Assembly (NCBI GenBank): GCA_040757085.1
Contig: JBFLXJ010000002.1
Span: 124,001-188,000, forward strand
Direction of reading: 5' to 3'
Length of the DNA stretch: 64,000 bases
Source: Bacillota bacterium
GTDB lineage: Bacteria > Bacillota > Sulfobacillia > JACIYH01
Part shown: positions 7,248 through 15,044 of the stretch, piece by piece
Numbering within the stretch: the first letter of the stretch is position 1
Layout of the letters: each line of letters begins with the position of its first letter
The notes under the pieces: generated by a model
The model's input: the letters and a program-made list of their open reading frames with translations, nothing else
Database searches by the model: none
What the model was told of the DNA's origin: nothing
Translations under genes and position numbers: made by a program

Positions 7248-8162
7248 TTGGACTGGTATTTTATCGTGAATCCGGTGGCAGGGCGCGGCCGCACCGCCCG
7301 CCTGTGGCCCCTCATGGAGCGCATCATCGCCGAGAAAGGGATCCCCTTCCGGGCCACATTCACCGCCCGACCCGGGGAAGCCCGGGATTTGGCGCGGCAG
7401 GCGGCCGATGAGGGAGCGGCGGCCATCGTGGGGATAGGGGGGGACGGCACCACGGGGGAAATCGTGAACGGCGTGCTGGGCAGCACGCGCCCCGAAACCC
7501 CCATAGGCGCCGTACCCACTGGCACCGGCAACGACTTCGTGCGGGGGCAAGACCTCCCCATATCCTGGGAAAGCGTGCTCAGGTCCATCCTGGAAGGTTC
7601 CCGGCCCACCCCGGTTGACGCCTTCGAGGTGGAAGATGCCGGGGGGAACAGGCGTTACGCCATCAACTCTATCGGAATCGGCTTCGACGCCTACGTGGCC
7701 CACCTGGCCCACTCCCGCCGCTGGCTGAAGCGCCTGGGTGCGCTGGCTTACGCCTTCGGGGCCGCCGGGGGGCTGCTCACCTTCCGTCCCACCGACAGCA
7801 GGGTGCTCCTCGACGGTGTCCCGGTCCATTCCAACGGCACCTGGCTGGTGGCCTGCACCAACACCGAGCGCCTGGCAGGGGGCATGAAGGTATGCCCCGG
7901 CGCGAACCCCGGGGACGGCCAGCTCAACCTGTGTGTGGCCTCCGGCGTGTCCGCTCCCCGCGTCCTGCAGCTCATGATCCTGTCCTTCCAAGGCAAGCAC
8001 GCCGGGCGCCCCGGCGTCCGCCTCCTGTCGGGTCGGGAAGCGGTGATCAGTGCGGAACGCCCCCTGCCCGTGCACATCGACGGAGATCCCGTCCCCTTTG
8101 AGTTGCCGCTCACCCTCCGCGTGCACGCGGGGGCTATCCGCCTGCTTACGCCCAAGGGGTAA
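7248..8162 (+). CDS. Diacylglycerol/lipid kinase, YegS/DgkB family
   Basis: 304 aa from a TTG start with GAGGAGG 10 nt upstream. The catalytic N-domain carries FIVNPVAGRGRT, the nucleotide loop GIGGDGTTGEIVNG and VPTGTGNDFVRG; the C-domain beta-sandwich ends with the HIDGDP motif. Phosphorylates diacylglycerol or another lipid alcohol with ATP, recycling lipids from envelope turnover. The length is normal for the family. Confidence 0.92.
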   Translation: MDWYFIVNPVAGRGRTARLWPLMERIIAEKGIPFRATFTARPGEARDLARQAADEGAAAIVGIGGDGTTGEIVNGVLGSTRPETPIGAVPTGTGNDFVRGQDLPISWESVLRSILEGSRPTPVDAFEVEDAGGNRRYAINSIGIGFDAYVAHLAHSRRWLKRLGALAYAFGAAGGLLTFRPTDSRVLLDGVPVHSNGTWLVACTNTERLAGGMKVCPGANPGDGQLNLCVASGVSAPRVLQLMILSFQGKHAGRPGVRLLSGREAVISAERPLPVHIDGDPVPFELPLTLRVHAGAIRLLTPKG

Positions 8163-8241
8163 GGCCGCTCGGCCGGCAGAAGCTTGGGCGAGCCGAGTCG
8201 GGGGGTGCTTTGTGCTCCGCCTGAGGGGCAGGGTCGTGCGG

Positions 8242-8424
8242 TCAGGCCTGATGACCCGATTGAGGCTGGTGCTCCGTCTCCGGCGCTTGCGGCGCAGGGG
8301 GAAATGCCCGGCGCAGGACCACGATGGCCCCCCAGAAGGCCAGGGCGGCAAGCATGATGCTGGCCATCCCCAGCCCCATGACCCGCAGGCTGGCCACGAC
8401 CGTTCCCCAGTCGATCCAGGCCAT
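8242..8424 (-). CDS. Small OadG-like gamma subunit of a Na+-pumping decarboxylase
   Basis: 60 aa from the ATG at 8424 (GAGGTGAGG 4 nt upstream). One membrane helix (about 11-37) and a Pro/Gln/His-rich cytoplasmic tail match OadG-type subunits, which anchor the carboxyltransferase to the beta subunit. The gene starts 5 nt after oadB ends, the normal order. The residue-level match is weak, as always in this family; the call rests on topology and context. Confidence 0.65.
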   Translation of the reverse strand: MAWIDWGTVVASLRVMGLGMASIMLAALAFWGAIVVLRRAFPPAPQAPETEHQPQSGHQA

Positions 8425-8429
8425 CGGCC

Positions 8430-9530
8430 TCACCTCACCAGGGCGAGGATGAGCCCGCCCGCCATGATGGATCCGATCTGCCCGGCCACGTTGGCCCCGG
8501 CAGCATGCATCAGGATGTAATTCTGAGGATCCTCGTTCAGGGCCATACGGGCGATAACGCGCGCCGACATGGGAAAGGCAGATATCCCCGCCGCCCCCAC
8601 CATGGGGTTAATCTTTTCCCGCAGGAACAGGTTGAGCAGCTTGGCAAACACCACCCCGGCGGCCGTATCCATGACGAAGGCGGCCAGGCCCATGAGCAGG
8701 ATGAGCAGGGTGGCGGGGGTGAGGAACGTCTCCGCCCGCATGGTGGACCCGATGGTGATCCCCAGGAGCAGGGTGACCAGGTGGGCCAGCTCTTCCTGGG
8801 CGGCCCGAGACAACCGGTCCAGCACCCCGCACTCCCGGATCAGGTTTCCGAACATGAGCATGCCGATGAGGGGAACGCTGATGGGCGCCACCAACCCCGC
8901 GATCACCGTGACCGCGATGGGGAACAGGATGAGGGCCGCGCGGGACACATCCTGACGCCGGTAAGCCATCCGGATGCGCCGGTCTGCCCTCGAGGTCAGA
9001 AACCGGATAACCGGCGGCTGGATGATGGGGACCAGCGACATGTACGAATAGGCGGCCACCGAGATGGGTCCCAGCAGGTGGGGGGCAAACCGGGAGGCCA
9101 CATAAATCGAGGTGGGACCGTCGGCTGCCCCGATCACGCCGATGGCAGCCGCCTCCTTGAGGCCGAATCCTGCCGTGGCCGCCAGCAGCATGGTGAAAAA
9201 CACACCGAACTGAGCAGCAGCCCCGAACACCATGAGGATAGGGTTCTGCAGAAGAGGCGAGAAATCCATCATGGCTCCCACGGCCACGAAGATGAGCACC
9301 GGGAACAACTCGGTGGCGATGCCTGCCCTGTGCAGGAGTTCGAGCACCCCTCCCGGCAGCACCGCCGCTGAGAAGGGGATGTTGGCCAGGATGGCCCCGA
9401 ACCCGATGGGTAAGAGCAGTGCCGGCTCGTACTCCTTGCGGATGGCGAGCCAGATGAGGACGCCACCGATGCCGAACATGATCAGATGTCCCGGTGTGAT
9501 GCCCGTCAGCCCCGCCAGCAGTCCGTCCAA
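8430..9530 (-). CDS. Na+-translocating carboxylic-acid decarboxylase beta subunit (OadB/GcdB family)
   Basis: 366 aa, TTG start behind GGTGGAGTG. About nine to eleven membrane helices. The hallmark GAADGPTSIYVASRFAP (region III) holds the aspartate essential for Na+ transport and carboxybiotin decarboxylation; the C-terminal NYILMHAAGANVAGQIGS is also typical. It pumps Na+ as it decarboxylates carboxybiotin on the alpha/carrier subunit. The carboxyltransferase and biotin carrier subunits are not in the window, so the substrate (oxaloacetate, methylmalonyl-CoA, glutaconyl-CoA or malonate) cannot be told. A biotin ligase lies upstream in the same operon. Confidence 0.9.
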   Translation of the reverse strand: MDGLLAGLTGITPGHLIMFGIGGVLIWLAIRKEYEPALLLPIGFGAILANIPFSAAVLPGGVLELLHRAGIATELFPVLIFVAVGAMMDFSPLLQNPILMVFGAAAQFGVFFTMLLAATAGFGLKEAAAIGVIGAADGPTSIYVASRFAPHLLGPISVAAYSYMSLVPIIQPPVIRFLTSRADRRIRMAYRRQDVSRAALILFPIAVTVIAGLVAPISVPLIGMLMFGNLIRECGVLDRLSRAAQEELAHLVTLLLGITIGSTMRAETFLTPATLLILLMGLAAFVMDTAAGVVFAKLLNLFLREKINPMVGAAGISAFPMSARVIARMALNEDPQNYILMHAAGANVAGQIGSIMAGGLILALVR

Positions 9531-9533
9531 TTC

Positions 9534-10187
9534 TCACTCCACCCTCTTCCAGAGATAGCTGCGTAGTTCTTGCACGTCGCGTGCTACCATCGTTGCCCCC
9601 GCTTCGCGCAGACGCTCAGGGGGATGGGAACCCCATGCCACTCCCACCGCCTCCACCCCAGCACCCCGGGCACTCTGCATGTCGTAGGGGCTATCGCCCA
9701 CCATGACCGCCCGCCCCGGCGGACATCCCAGACGCCGCAAAGCCTCCCGCACCGGTTCGGGCGAGGGCTTGTGCTCCCGGGTATCTTCCAGGAACACGGC
9801 CGTGGTCAGGTAAGGAGCGATGCCGAAACGGCGCAACCCCATCTCGGCTCCCCGCCTCCTCTTAGAAGTGACCACGGCCAGGCGGGCTCCTGCCCCGTGC
9901 AGATCGCCCAGGAGTTCCCGGATGCCGGGAAACTCCCTCGCCAGGGCATCGTGCTCCCTGAGGTTGAACTCGGTGTAAAGGCGCACCAGTTCTTCCGCCC
10001 GCTCGGGATCGAACCGCCGCATCTGATCCATGAGCGGGGTCCCCTGCCCGGCAAGCAGCACCTCATCCGGAAAGTCCCGGCCCAGCACCTCGTGCAGGGC
10101 GTACCGGAATGAGGCCAGGATGAGGTCTCGGGTGTCGATTAGGGTGCCATCCAGGTCGAACAGCACGGCTTCGTACCGCAGCACCAA
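9534..10187 (-). CDS. HAD-superfamily phosphatase (PpaX/phosphoglycolate phosphatase-like)
   Basis: 217 aa. Motif I FDLDGTLIDT, motif II VVTSKRRRG, motif III Lys in HKPSPEP and motif IV VGDSPYDMQSARGAG with a helical cap between motifs I and II: a class IA HAD hydrolase. PpaX hydrolyses pyrophosphate and Gph hydrolyses phosphoglycolate; the sequence does not decide between them. It sits between coaX and oadB in the operon with 3 and 16 nt gaps. Confidence 0.88.
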   Translation of the reverse strand: MVLRYEAVLFDLDGTLIDTRDLILASFRYALHEVLGRDFPDEVLLAGQGTPLMDQMRRFDPERAEELVRLYTEFNLREHDALAREFPGIRELLGDLHGAGARLAVVTSKRRRGAEMGLRRFGIAPYLTTAVFLEDTREHKPSPEPVREALRRLGCPPGRAVMVGDSPYDMQSARGAGVEAVGVAWGSHPPERLREAGATMVARDVQELRSYLWKRVE

Positions 10188-10203
10188 CTAAGCTTCGTCC
10201 TCT

Positions 10204-10986
10204 CTATGTTTCGTCCTCTCCGGGATGGTTTCTCTCGTATACCAGTCGCAGGCCTTCCAGGGTCAGGAGCGGGTTCACCACCTCCACGGTGCGGGCTTCC
10301 TGCACCACCAGCTCAGCCAGGCCCCCGGTGGCGATCACCCGTGCTTCCCCACCCAGCTCCTTCTTGATGCGCGTCACCAGGTGGTCGATCATGCCGGCAA
10401 ACCCCAGCACAATCCCCGCCTGCATGCTGGCCACCGTGTTCTTGCCGATGGCACTCCTGGGCTTCACCAGTTCGATGCGGGGCAGCCGGGCAGCCCGCTC
10501 GAAGAGGGCCTCGGTAGATATGCCGATACCGGGGGCGATGGCGCCCCCCAGATACTCCCCCCGGGCGGACACCACGTCGAACGTGGTGGCGGTACCCATG
10601 TCCACCACGATGCAGGGCCCCCCGTAAAGCTCGAAGGCAGCCACCGCGTTCACGATGCGGTCCGCACCCACCTCGCGGGGATTCTCGTACCGGATATCCA
10701 TCCCGGTCTTGACGCCCGGGCCTACCACCAGGGCTTCCACACCCAGGTAGCGGCGGGCCATCTCCTCCAGGGCAGGCGTCAAGGGCGGTACTACCGATGC
10801 AATGGCACACGCTCGCAGCGCCACCAGCCCCAGGCCGTGAAAGCTGCACAGCTGGTGAAGCAGCATCCCGAACTCGTCGGCGGTGGCCTGGCGCCCGGTG
10901 GTGGTGCGCCAGTGAAAGGCCAGTTCCCGGCCCCGGTATACTCCCCAGACGATATTTGTGTTTCCCACATCTACGGCCAGGAGCAT
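10204..10986 (-). CDS. coaX: Type III pantothenate kinase CoaX
   Basis: 260 aa. All three motifs of the ASKHA-fold CoaX family are present: [10 protein letters not shown] (phosphate-binding), the GADR pantothenate motif ([10 protein letters not shown]) and [12 protein letters not shown]. Phosphorylates pantothenate, the first step of CoA synthesis, and is insensitive to CoA feedback. The start ATG has GAGGTG 6 nt upstream. Lies downstream of birA, as coaX and birA often do, here with a P1 peptidase gene between them. Confidence 0.96.
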   Translation of the reverse strand: MLLAVDVGNTNIVWGVYRGRELAFHWRTTTGRQATADEFGMLLHQLCSFHGLGLVALRACAIASVVPPLTPALEEMARRYLGVEALVVGPGVKTGMDIRYENPREVGADRIVNAVAAFELYGGPCIVVDMGTATTFDVVSARGEYLGGAIAPGIGISTEALFERAARLPRIELVKPRSAIGKNTVASMQAGIVLGFAGMIDHLVTRIKKELGGEARVIATGGLAELVVQEARTVEVVNPLLTLEGLRLVYERNHPGEDET

Positions 10987-10995
10987 GGATGCACC

Positions 10996-12057
10996 TCAAT
11001 TCCCAGTCAGATCGCGGCATGCCGGAATGCCCCCGGCCCCGGTGGCGGCCAGCACCGCCCGCCGGATGGCCTCCGCAACCGCTTCCGCGGCCAGCGCCCC
11101 CACCAGAGTGACGTTAGCCTGCCGCTTCCCCGTGGCCAGGGCGAACACCACATCACCATCGAACATGGTGTGGGCGGGGGAAATGGCCCGCGCCAGGCCA
11201 TCCTGCGCCATCTGGGCCAGCTTGTTGACTTCCTCCTTGGTGAGGTGGGCATCGGTGGCCACCACCGCGAGCGTGGTGTTACACCCCGCCCCCACCACCC
11301 GGGGCTCGGCTGACCCGTCAGCCCTCCCCCCGCTGCCCCCTGACCATGCGGCGGGCCCACCGCTCCGCGGAGGAACCGGCCAAGCGGAGATGTCGCCGGT
11401 GACGGCCTCGCGCAGGTGGCGGGCGGTATCCAGCAACTCGCCCGTCATGGGGTTGCGCGCCCCCGCCAGCAGGCGCCCGGTCCGCCAGTCCAGCACGTCA
11501 CCGAAGGAGTTCACGGCCACCAGGGCACCCACGGTCAGCCCATCCCCCAGGCGGATGCTGCAGCTGCCGAGCCCGCCCCTGGTCGCCCAGCGGGTCCCAA
11601 ACACCTTCCCCACCGTGCACCCGGTCCCCGCTCCCACGTTCCCTTCTGGAAAGGAACCCGCTGCCGCCTGCTGGCAGGCCAGGATGCCCATGTGCCGGTC
11701 CGGACGGGCGCGGGGATTTCCCAGATCCAGGTCGAACAGCACGGCCGCGGGGACGATGGGCACCCGGGCCACGCCGGTGTCGAACCCCACTCCCCGCTCC
11801 TCCAGCCACTCCATGACCCCGCAGGCCGCGTCCAGGCCGAAGGCGGATCCTCCCGCCAGCACTACGGCATGCACCCTTTCCACCAGGTTCACCGGTCGCA
11901 ACAGGTCGGTCTCCCGGGTGCCGGGCGCCGATCCCCGCACGTCGGCACCTGCCACCGCCCCCTCTTCCACCAGCACCACAGTGCAACCGGTGAGGCCCTC
12001 CGGGTCGGAGGCGTTGCCCACCTTCACCCCCGCCACATCCGTGATGTTACCGTACAT
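10996..12057 (-). CDS. P1-family peptidase (DmpA/BapA-like beta-aminopeptidase)
   Basis: 353 aa. An Ntn-like DOM fold precursor that self-cleaves before the nucleophile; here the cleavage region reads GCNTTLAVVATDAHLT, so a Thr rather than the common Ser would be the new N-terminus. AGGSAFGLDAACGV is the other conserved segment. Relatives remove N-terminal D-, L- or beta-amino acids from peptides and amides. The start overlaps the end of the birA gene by 11 nt; the ATG at 12057 is better spaced from GGGGGG than the upstream GTG. Confidence 0.88.
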   Translation of the reverse strand: MYGNITDVAGVKVGNASDPEGLTGCTVVLVEEGAVAGADVRGSAPGTRETDLLRPVNLVERVHAVVLAGGSAFGLDAACGVMEWLEERGVGFDTGVARVPIVPAAVLFDLDLGNPRARPDRHMGILACQQAAAGSFPEGNVGAGTGCTVGKVFGTRWATRGGLGSCSIRLGDGLTVGALVAVNSFGDVLDWRTGRLLAGARNPMTGELLDTARHLREAVTGDISAWPVPPRSGGPAAWSGGSGGRADGSAEPRVVGAGCNTTLAVVATDAHLTKEEVNKLAQMAQDGLARAISPAHTMFDGDVVFALATGKRQANVTLVGALAAEAVAEAIRRAVLAATGAGGIPACRDLTGN

Positions 12058-13330
12058 CCCCACTTTCCCCCCGACCTCCGGAACTGCGCAGGGAAACGTC
12101 CCCGGCCACTACCCGCACCAGTTCACCTCCGGCCCTTCTCACCAGGAGTGCGCCCTGCTCGTCGATGTCCTCCGCCACCCCCGCCCAGGTTTCCTTACCG
12201 GCAATGAGCACTTCTTTCCCCAAGACGGTAGCACGCTGGCGCCAGAGCTGCAACAGGGGCACCGGGCCTTCTTTCCGCAGCCCGCCGTACAGCCGGTCCA
12301 GATGGTCCACCAGGGAGGCGGCCAGTTCCGGCAGGGGAGCCCGCCCCGCCGCCTCCAGGATGGTGGTGGCGCGCTCGCGCTCAGCGGCCGGCAACACCGC
12401 TACGGGGAAGGCAGCATTTAACCCGATCCCCAGCACCACGTGGCCAGGCCCGACCTCGGCCAGCACCCCACCCAGCTTGCGCCCTTCCCAGTAAATGTCG
12501 TTGGGCCACTTGATCCCGGCCTCCAGTCCCACCACCTCGGACAGGGCCCGGCACGCGGCCACCGACGCAGTTGCCACCAGGACCCCTCCCGCATACAGCA
12601 GGTCGTTCTCGGGCCGGAGCAGTACGGACATCCAGATTCCGCCGGGCGGGGACTCCCAGCGGCGTCCCAGGCGCCCGCGACCCGCCGTCTGACGGCAAGC
12701 CATCACCACCGTGCCTTCCGGGTACCCCCGCCGGGCCAGATCGGCCAGCACGTCGTTGGTGGAGGAGCATTCCTCGTAGCCCAGGAGCAACCGGCCCACC
12801 ACCCGCCCCCCTGTGGCGCGGGGCGAAAGGCGGGCGACGATCTCCTCCAGCCAGTCCGGGCGAGGGGACTTCCCCAGGGCACTCCACAGGATCTCGCTGC
12901 CTTCCCCGGGATCCCTCACCAGGGCCACCAGCCGCTCCATGGGGCATATCTCCCCGGGCTGGCGTCCGCACACAAAGGGCACCGTTTCCTCACCCTGCAC
13001 GTGCACGCACTGCTCCGCCAGGACGTCCCGGGCGGGCTGGCTCACCACCTGCCCCCACACCGCCCGCACTCCCGCCCGGACGGCGAGCAGGGCAGCCGCC
13101 TTGCCCACCACCCGGTCGGCCAGGGCGGGGGGAGCCGGCCAGGCCGAACTACCCCGCTCGGGGCTCCATCCCAGCCGGTCCAGGAGTTCCACCAGAGGCA
13201 AGAGGCCATTGCCGCGCGCCCGGCCCAGCAAGCGACCCTCGCAGGCCAGGGCCACAGAGGCGATGCCGTCTTCCACCTGCTTCCTGGCCAGTTCCAGATC
13301 AGGATCTCTCTCCCGCTCCCAGCGGCTCAT
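12047..13330 (-). CDS. birA: DUF1893-BirA fusion: biotin-[acetyl-CoA carboxylase] ligase
   Basis: 427 aa. Residues about 170-427 are a biotin ligase: ECSSTNDVL, the biotin-AMP loop TAGRGRLGRRW (214-224), GGIWMSVLLRP, GIKWPNDIYWEGRKLGG and a C-terminal SH3-like cap. Instead of the usual winged helix, residues about 8-145 are a DUF1893 domain (LARKQVEDGIASVAL, ADRVVGKAAALLAVRAGVRAV, SQPARDVL, ICPMERLV), a deaminase-like fold of unknown activity seen as a single protein in thermophiles such as Thermotoga. It joins biotin to a carrier protein, plausibly that of the decarboxylase whose beta subunit is in this operon. The ATG overlaps the upstream stop. Confidence 0.9.
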   Translation of the reverse strand: MSRWERERDPDLELARKQVEDGIASVALACEGRLLGRARGNGLLPLVELLDRLGWSPERGSSAWPAPPALADRVVGKAAALLAVRAGVRAVWGQVVSQPARDVLAEQCVHVQGEETVPFVCGRQPGEICPMERLVALVRDPGEGSEILWSALGKSPRPDWLEEIVARLSPRATGGRVVGRLLLGYEECSSTNDVLADLARRGYPEGTVVMACRQTAGRGRLGRRWESPPGGIWMSVLLRPENDLLYAGGVLVATASVAACRALSEVVGLEAGIKWPNDIYWEGRKLGGVLAEVGPGHVVLGIGLNAAFPVAVLPAAERERATTILEAAGRAPLPELAASLVDHLDRLYGGLRKEGPVPLLQLWRQRATVLGKEVLIAGKETWAGVAEDIDEQGALLVRRAGGELVRVVAGDVSLRSSGGRGESGDVR

Positions 13331-13998
13331 AACCAGGCCGGCTCGAGCACCCAGTACTCAGTTTTGACGGGAAGCTGACCTTTTTCCACCCGCGCCACGG
13401 AGCCACCGGGCCGCCTGACCCCTTCTTTGCCGCGCAGAAACTCATCCACACCCGCAATGGGCCAGTCGGGGTTGGCCGCCGTCTTGAAGTGCATGGGGAT
13501 GACGATCCGTGGTTTGAGCAGATCGATCACCCGGTCGGCTTCCGCCGGCCCTATGGTGTAGAACCCTCCCACCGGCGTGAGCAGGACGTCCACCGATCCG
13601 AAGGCGCCGGATTGCTCCGGGGACACGGGGTGTCCCAGGTCGCCCAGATGGACCACCCGCAGCCCGCCCATGTCGAGTACGAAGCAACCGTTCTTGCCCC
13701 GTTTGGCCCCCTTCTCGCCATCGTGGAAGGTGGGAACCATGCTGACCATCACATCCCCCACCCGGGCACTGGGATTGGCCCAATCGCCGCCCGGGGCAAG
13801 GGCCCTGACCACCTGCGGCGAACCGCTCGCGACCTGGACGTGGTTGTGGTCGAAATGCTCGTGGCTCACCGTCACCAGGTCGGCCGCCACCTGCTTCACC
13901 TTGTAGCCCACCTGCTCGTTGAACGGATCTGTCACCACCCGCGTCCCACCCGGGCTGGTGAGCAGGAAGCAAGCATGCCCCAACCACTGGATCTCCAC
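13327..13998 (-). CDS. Metallo-beta-lactamase-fold hydrolase, UPF0173/YtkL type
   Basis: About 223 aa. Zinc ligands are visible as HEHFDHNH, HLGDLGH and IPMHFKT, with the N-terminal WLGHACFLL strand typical of UPF0173 proteins. A GTG at 13998 is best placed after GGGAGG; GTGs at 14004 and 14007 are in frame. First gene of the operon leading to birA, coaX and oadBG, overlapping birA by 4 bp. Substrate unknown. Confidence 0.88.
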   Translation of the reverse strand: MEIQWLGHACFLLTSPGGTRVVTDPFNEQVGYKVKQVAADLVTVSHEHFDHNHVQVASGSPQVVRALAPGGDWANPSARVGDVMVSMVPTFHDGEKGAKRGKNGCFVLDMGGLRVVHLGDLGHPVSPEQSGAFGSVDVLLTPVGGFYTIGPAEADRVIDLLKPRIVIPMHFKTAANPDWPIAGVDEFLRGKEGVRRPGGSVARVEKGQLPVKTEYWVLEPAWL

Positions 13999-14080
13999 CG
14001 TCACCACCTCCCGTGCTGCTTGTAGTTATTCCACGCGGGCGCACCGCTCCCTGCCCATGGCCTCACCAGCCTGAAAAGCT

Positions 14081-14107
14081 TGAGGCGGCGGGGTTCCCGC
14101 CGCCTCA
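14081..14107 (-). terminator. Hairpin terminator after the SIMPL-domain gene
   Basis: A perfect 12-bp GC stem with a 3-nt loop (TGAGGCGGCGGG at 14081-14092 with CCCGCCGCCTCA at 14096-14107). On the minus strand it is followed by AAGCTTTTC, a modest U-tract. It separates the SIMPL gene from the MBL/birA operon. Confidence 0.6.
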
Positions 14108-14157
14108 CCCGGGCGATGCTGATTGCGGGCACGTGCCCCTTTGACCAATGACCAGAA

Positions 14158-14904
14158 TCAGAACTCGAAGGTCATGCTCACGCTCACCTGGATGGTCAGC
14201 TCACCCGGCATCACGGGCGGGGCTGCACCGTATCCTGCCTCAGCCTTCATGAGCATGGGCCCGCGGATGATGGGGATGCCACCCCTGTGCACGCTGATGT
14301 TCCGTACGCCTTTGATTTGCACTCCGGCTGCCTTCGCCGCCAGTTCCGCTTGCCGGCGGGCATCCGCAACGGCCTCTTCCAGGGCCCTGTCCTGCCAGGG
14401 CCTGGGGTCACTCAGGCCGAACGAAATCCCCTGGATGCGGTTGGCACCCGACGCCACCACCGCATCCACCGCCTTGCCCAGGTCGTCCAGCTTGCGTACC
14501 GTCACCTGTACACCGTTTTCCGCCCGGAACCCGATCACGCGGGGCGGCTGCGGTTCCTCCTGCGGCCGTTCGGGCTTGGTGGATTCGTAAATCGGATACA
14601 GGGAAAGCTGCGTGGTCTGTATATCCTTCTCCGCGATCCCCAGTGTCTTCAGGGTTGAAATCACCTCTTGCATGGCCCGGGCGTTCTGCTCCTGGGCCGC
14701 CCGAGCCGTGTTGCCCGTGGTCTCCACGGCCACCTGCAGGCTGGCCATGTCGGGCTTCACCTGCACCTCCCCGGTACCGTTCACCTGGATCAAGCGATCC
14801 ACACGGGCCTCGTCCACTGCCTGGACCTCGGACCCGCGCAGCGCCAACCCCGCCCCCAGCAAGACGGCAAGCACTGCCACGGCGGCCACCAGCTTCCTGT
14901 ACAT
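14158..14904 (-). CDS. Exported SIMPL-domain (DUF541) protein
   Basis: 248 aa from the second of two nearby ATGs (14904), six nt after AAAGGGGG. A signal peptide (MYRKLVAAVAVLAVLLGAGL) is followed by a DUF541/SIMPL domain: INVNGTGEV-type first strand (here IQVNGTGEVQVKPDMASL), the helix rich in Gln/Ala and the SFGLSDP and DARRQAELAAKAAGV segments. Bacterial relatives (BP26, YggE) form periplasmic or surface ring oligomers and are linked to stress; the role is unknown. Monocistronic between hairpins. Confidence 0.88.
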   Translation of the reverse strand: MYRKLVAAVAVLAVLLGAGLALRGSEVQAVDEARVDRLIQVNGTGEVQVKPDMASLQVAVETTGNTARAAQEQNARAMQEVISTLKTLGIAEKDIQTTQLSLYPIYESTKPERPQEEPQPPRVIGFRAENGVQVTVRKLDDLGKAVDAVVASGANRIQGISFGLSDPRPWQDRALEEAVADARRQAELAAKAAGVQIKGVRNISVHRGGIPIIRGPMLMKAEAGYGAAPPVMPGELTIQVSVSMTFEF

Positions 14905-14975
14905 CCGCATCCCCCTTTCCGCCGCTCCCACGCATGAGACGCCCCACCCTCGCCCCACGTTGCACCGCCAATTAA

Positions 14976-15002
14976 GGAGCCCGGGGGAAGACCCCGGGCT
15001 CC
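14976..15002 (-). terminator. Rho-independent terminator of the hut-fhs operon
   Basis: An 11-bp perfect stem (GGAGCCCGGGG at 14976-14986 with CCCCGGGCTCC at 14992-15002), loop of five. Read on the minus strand it follows fhs by about 40 nt and ends in TTAATT. Confidence 0.65.
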
Positions 15003-15044
15003 CTGGGTAGCAACACCCTTAATTCGCGGTTACGGGTCTTGGGG

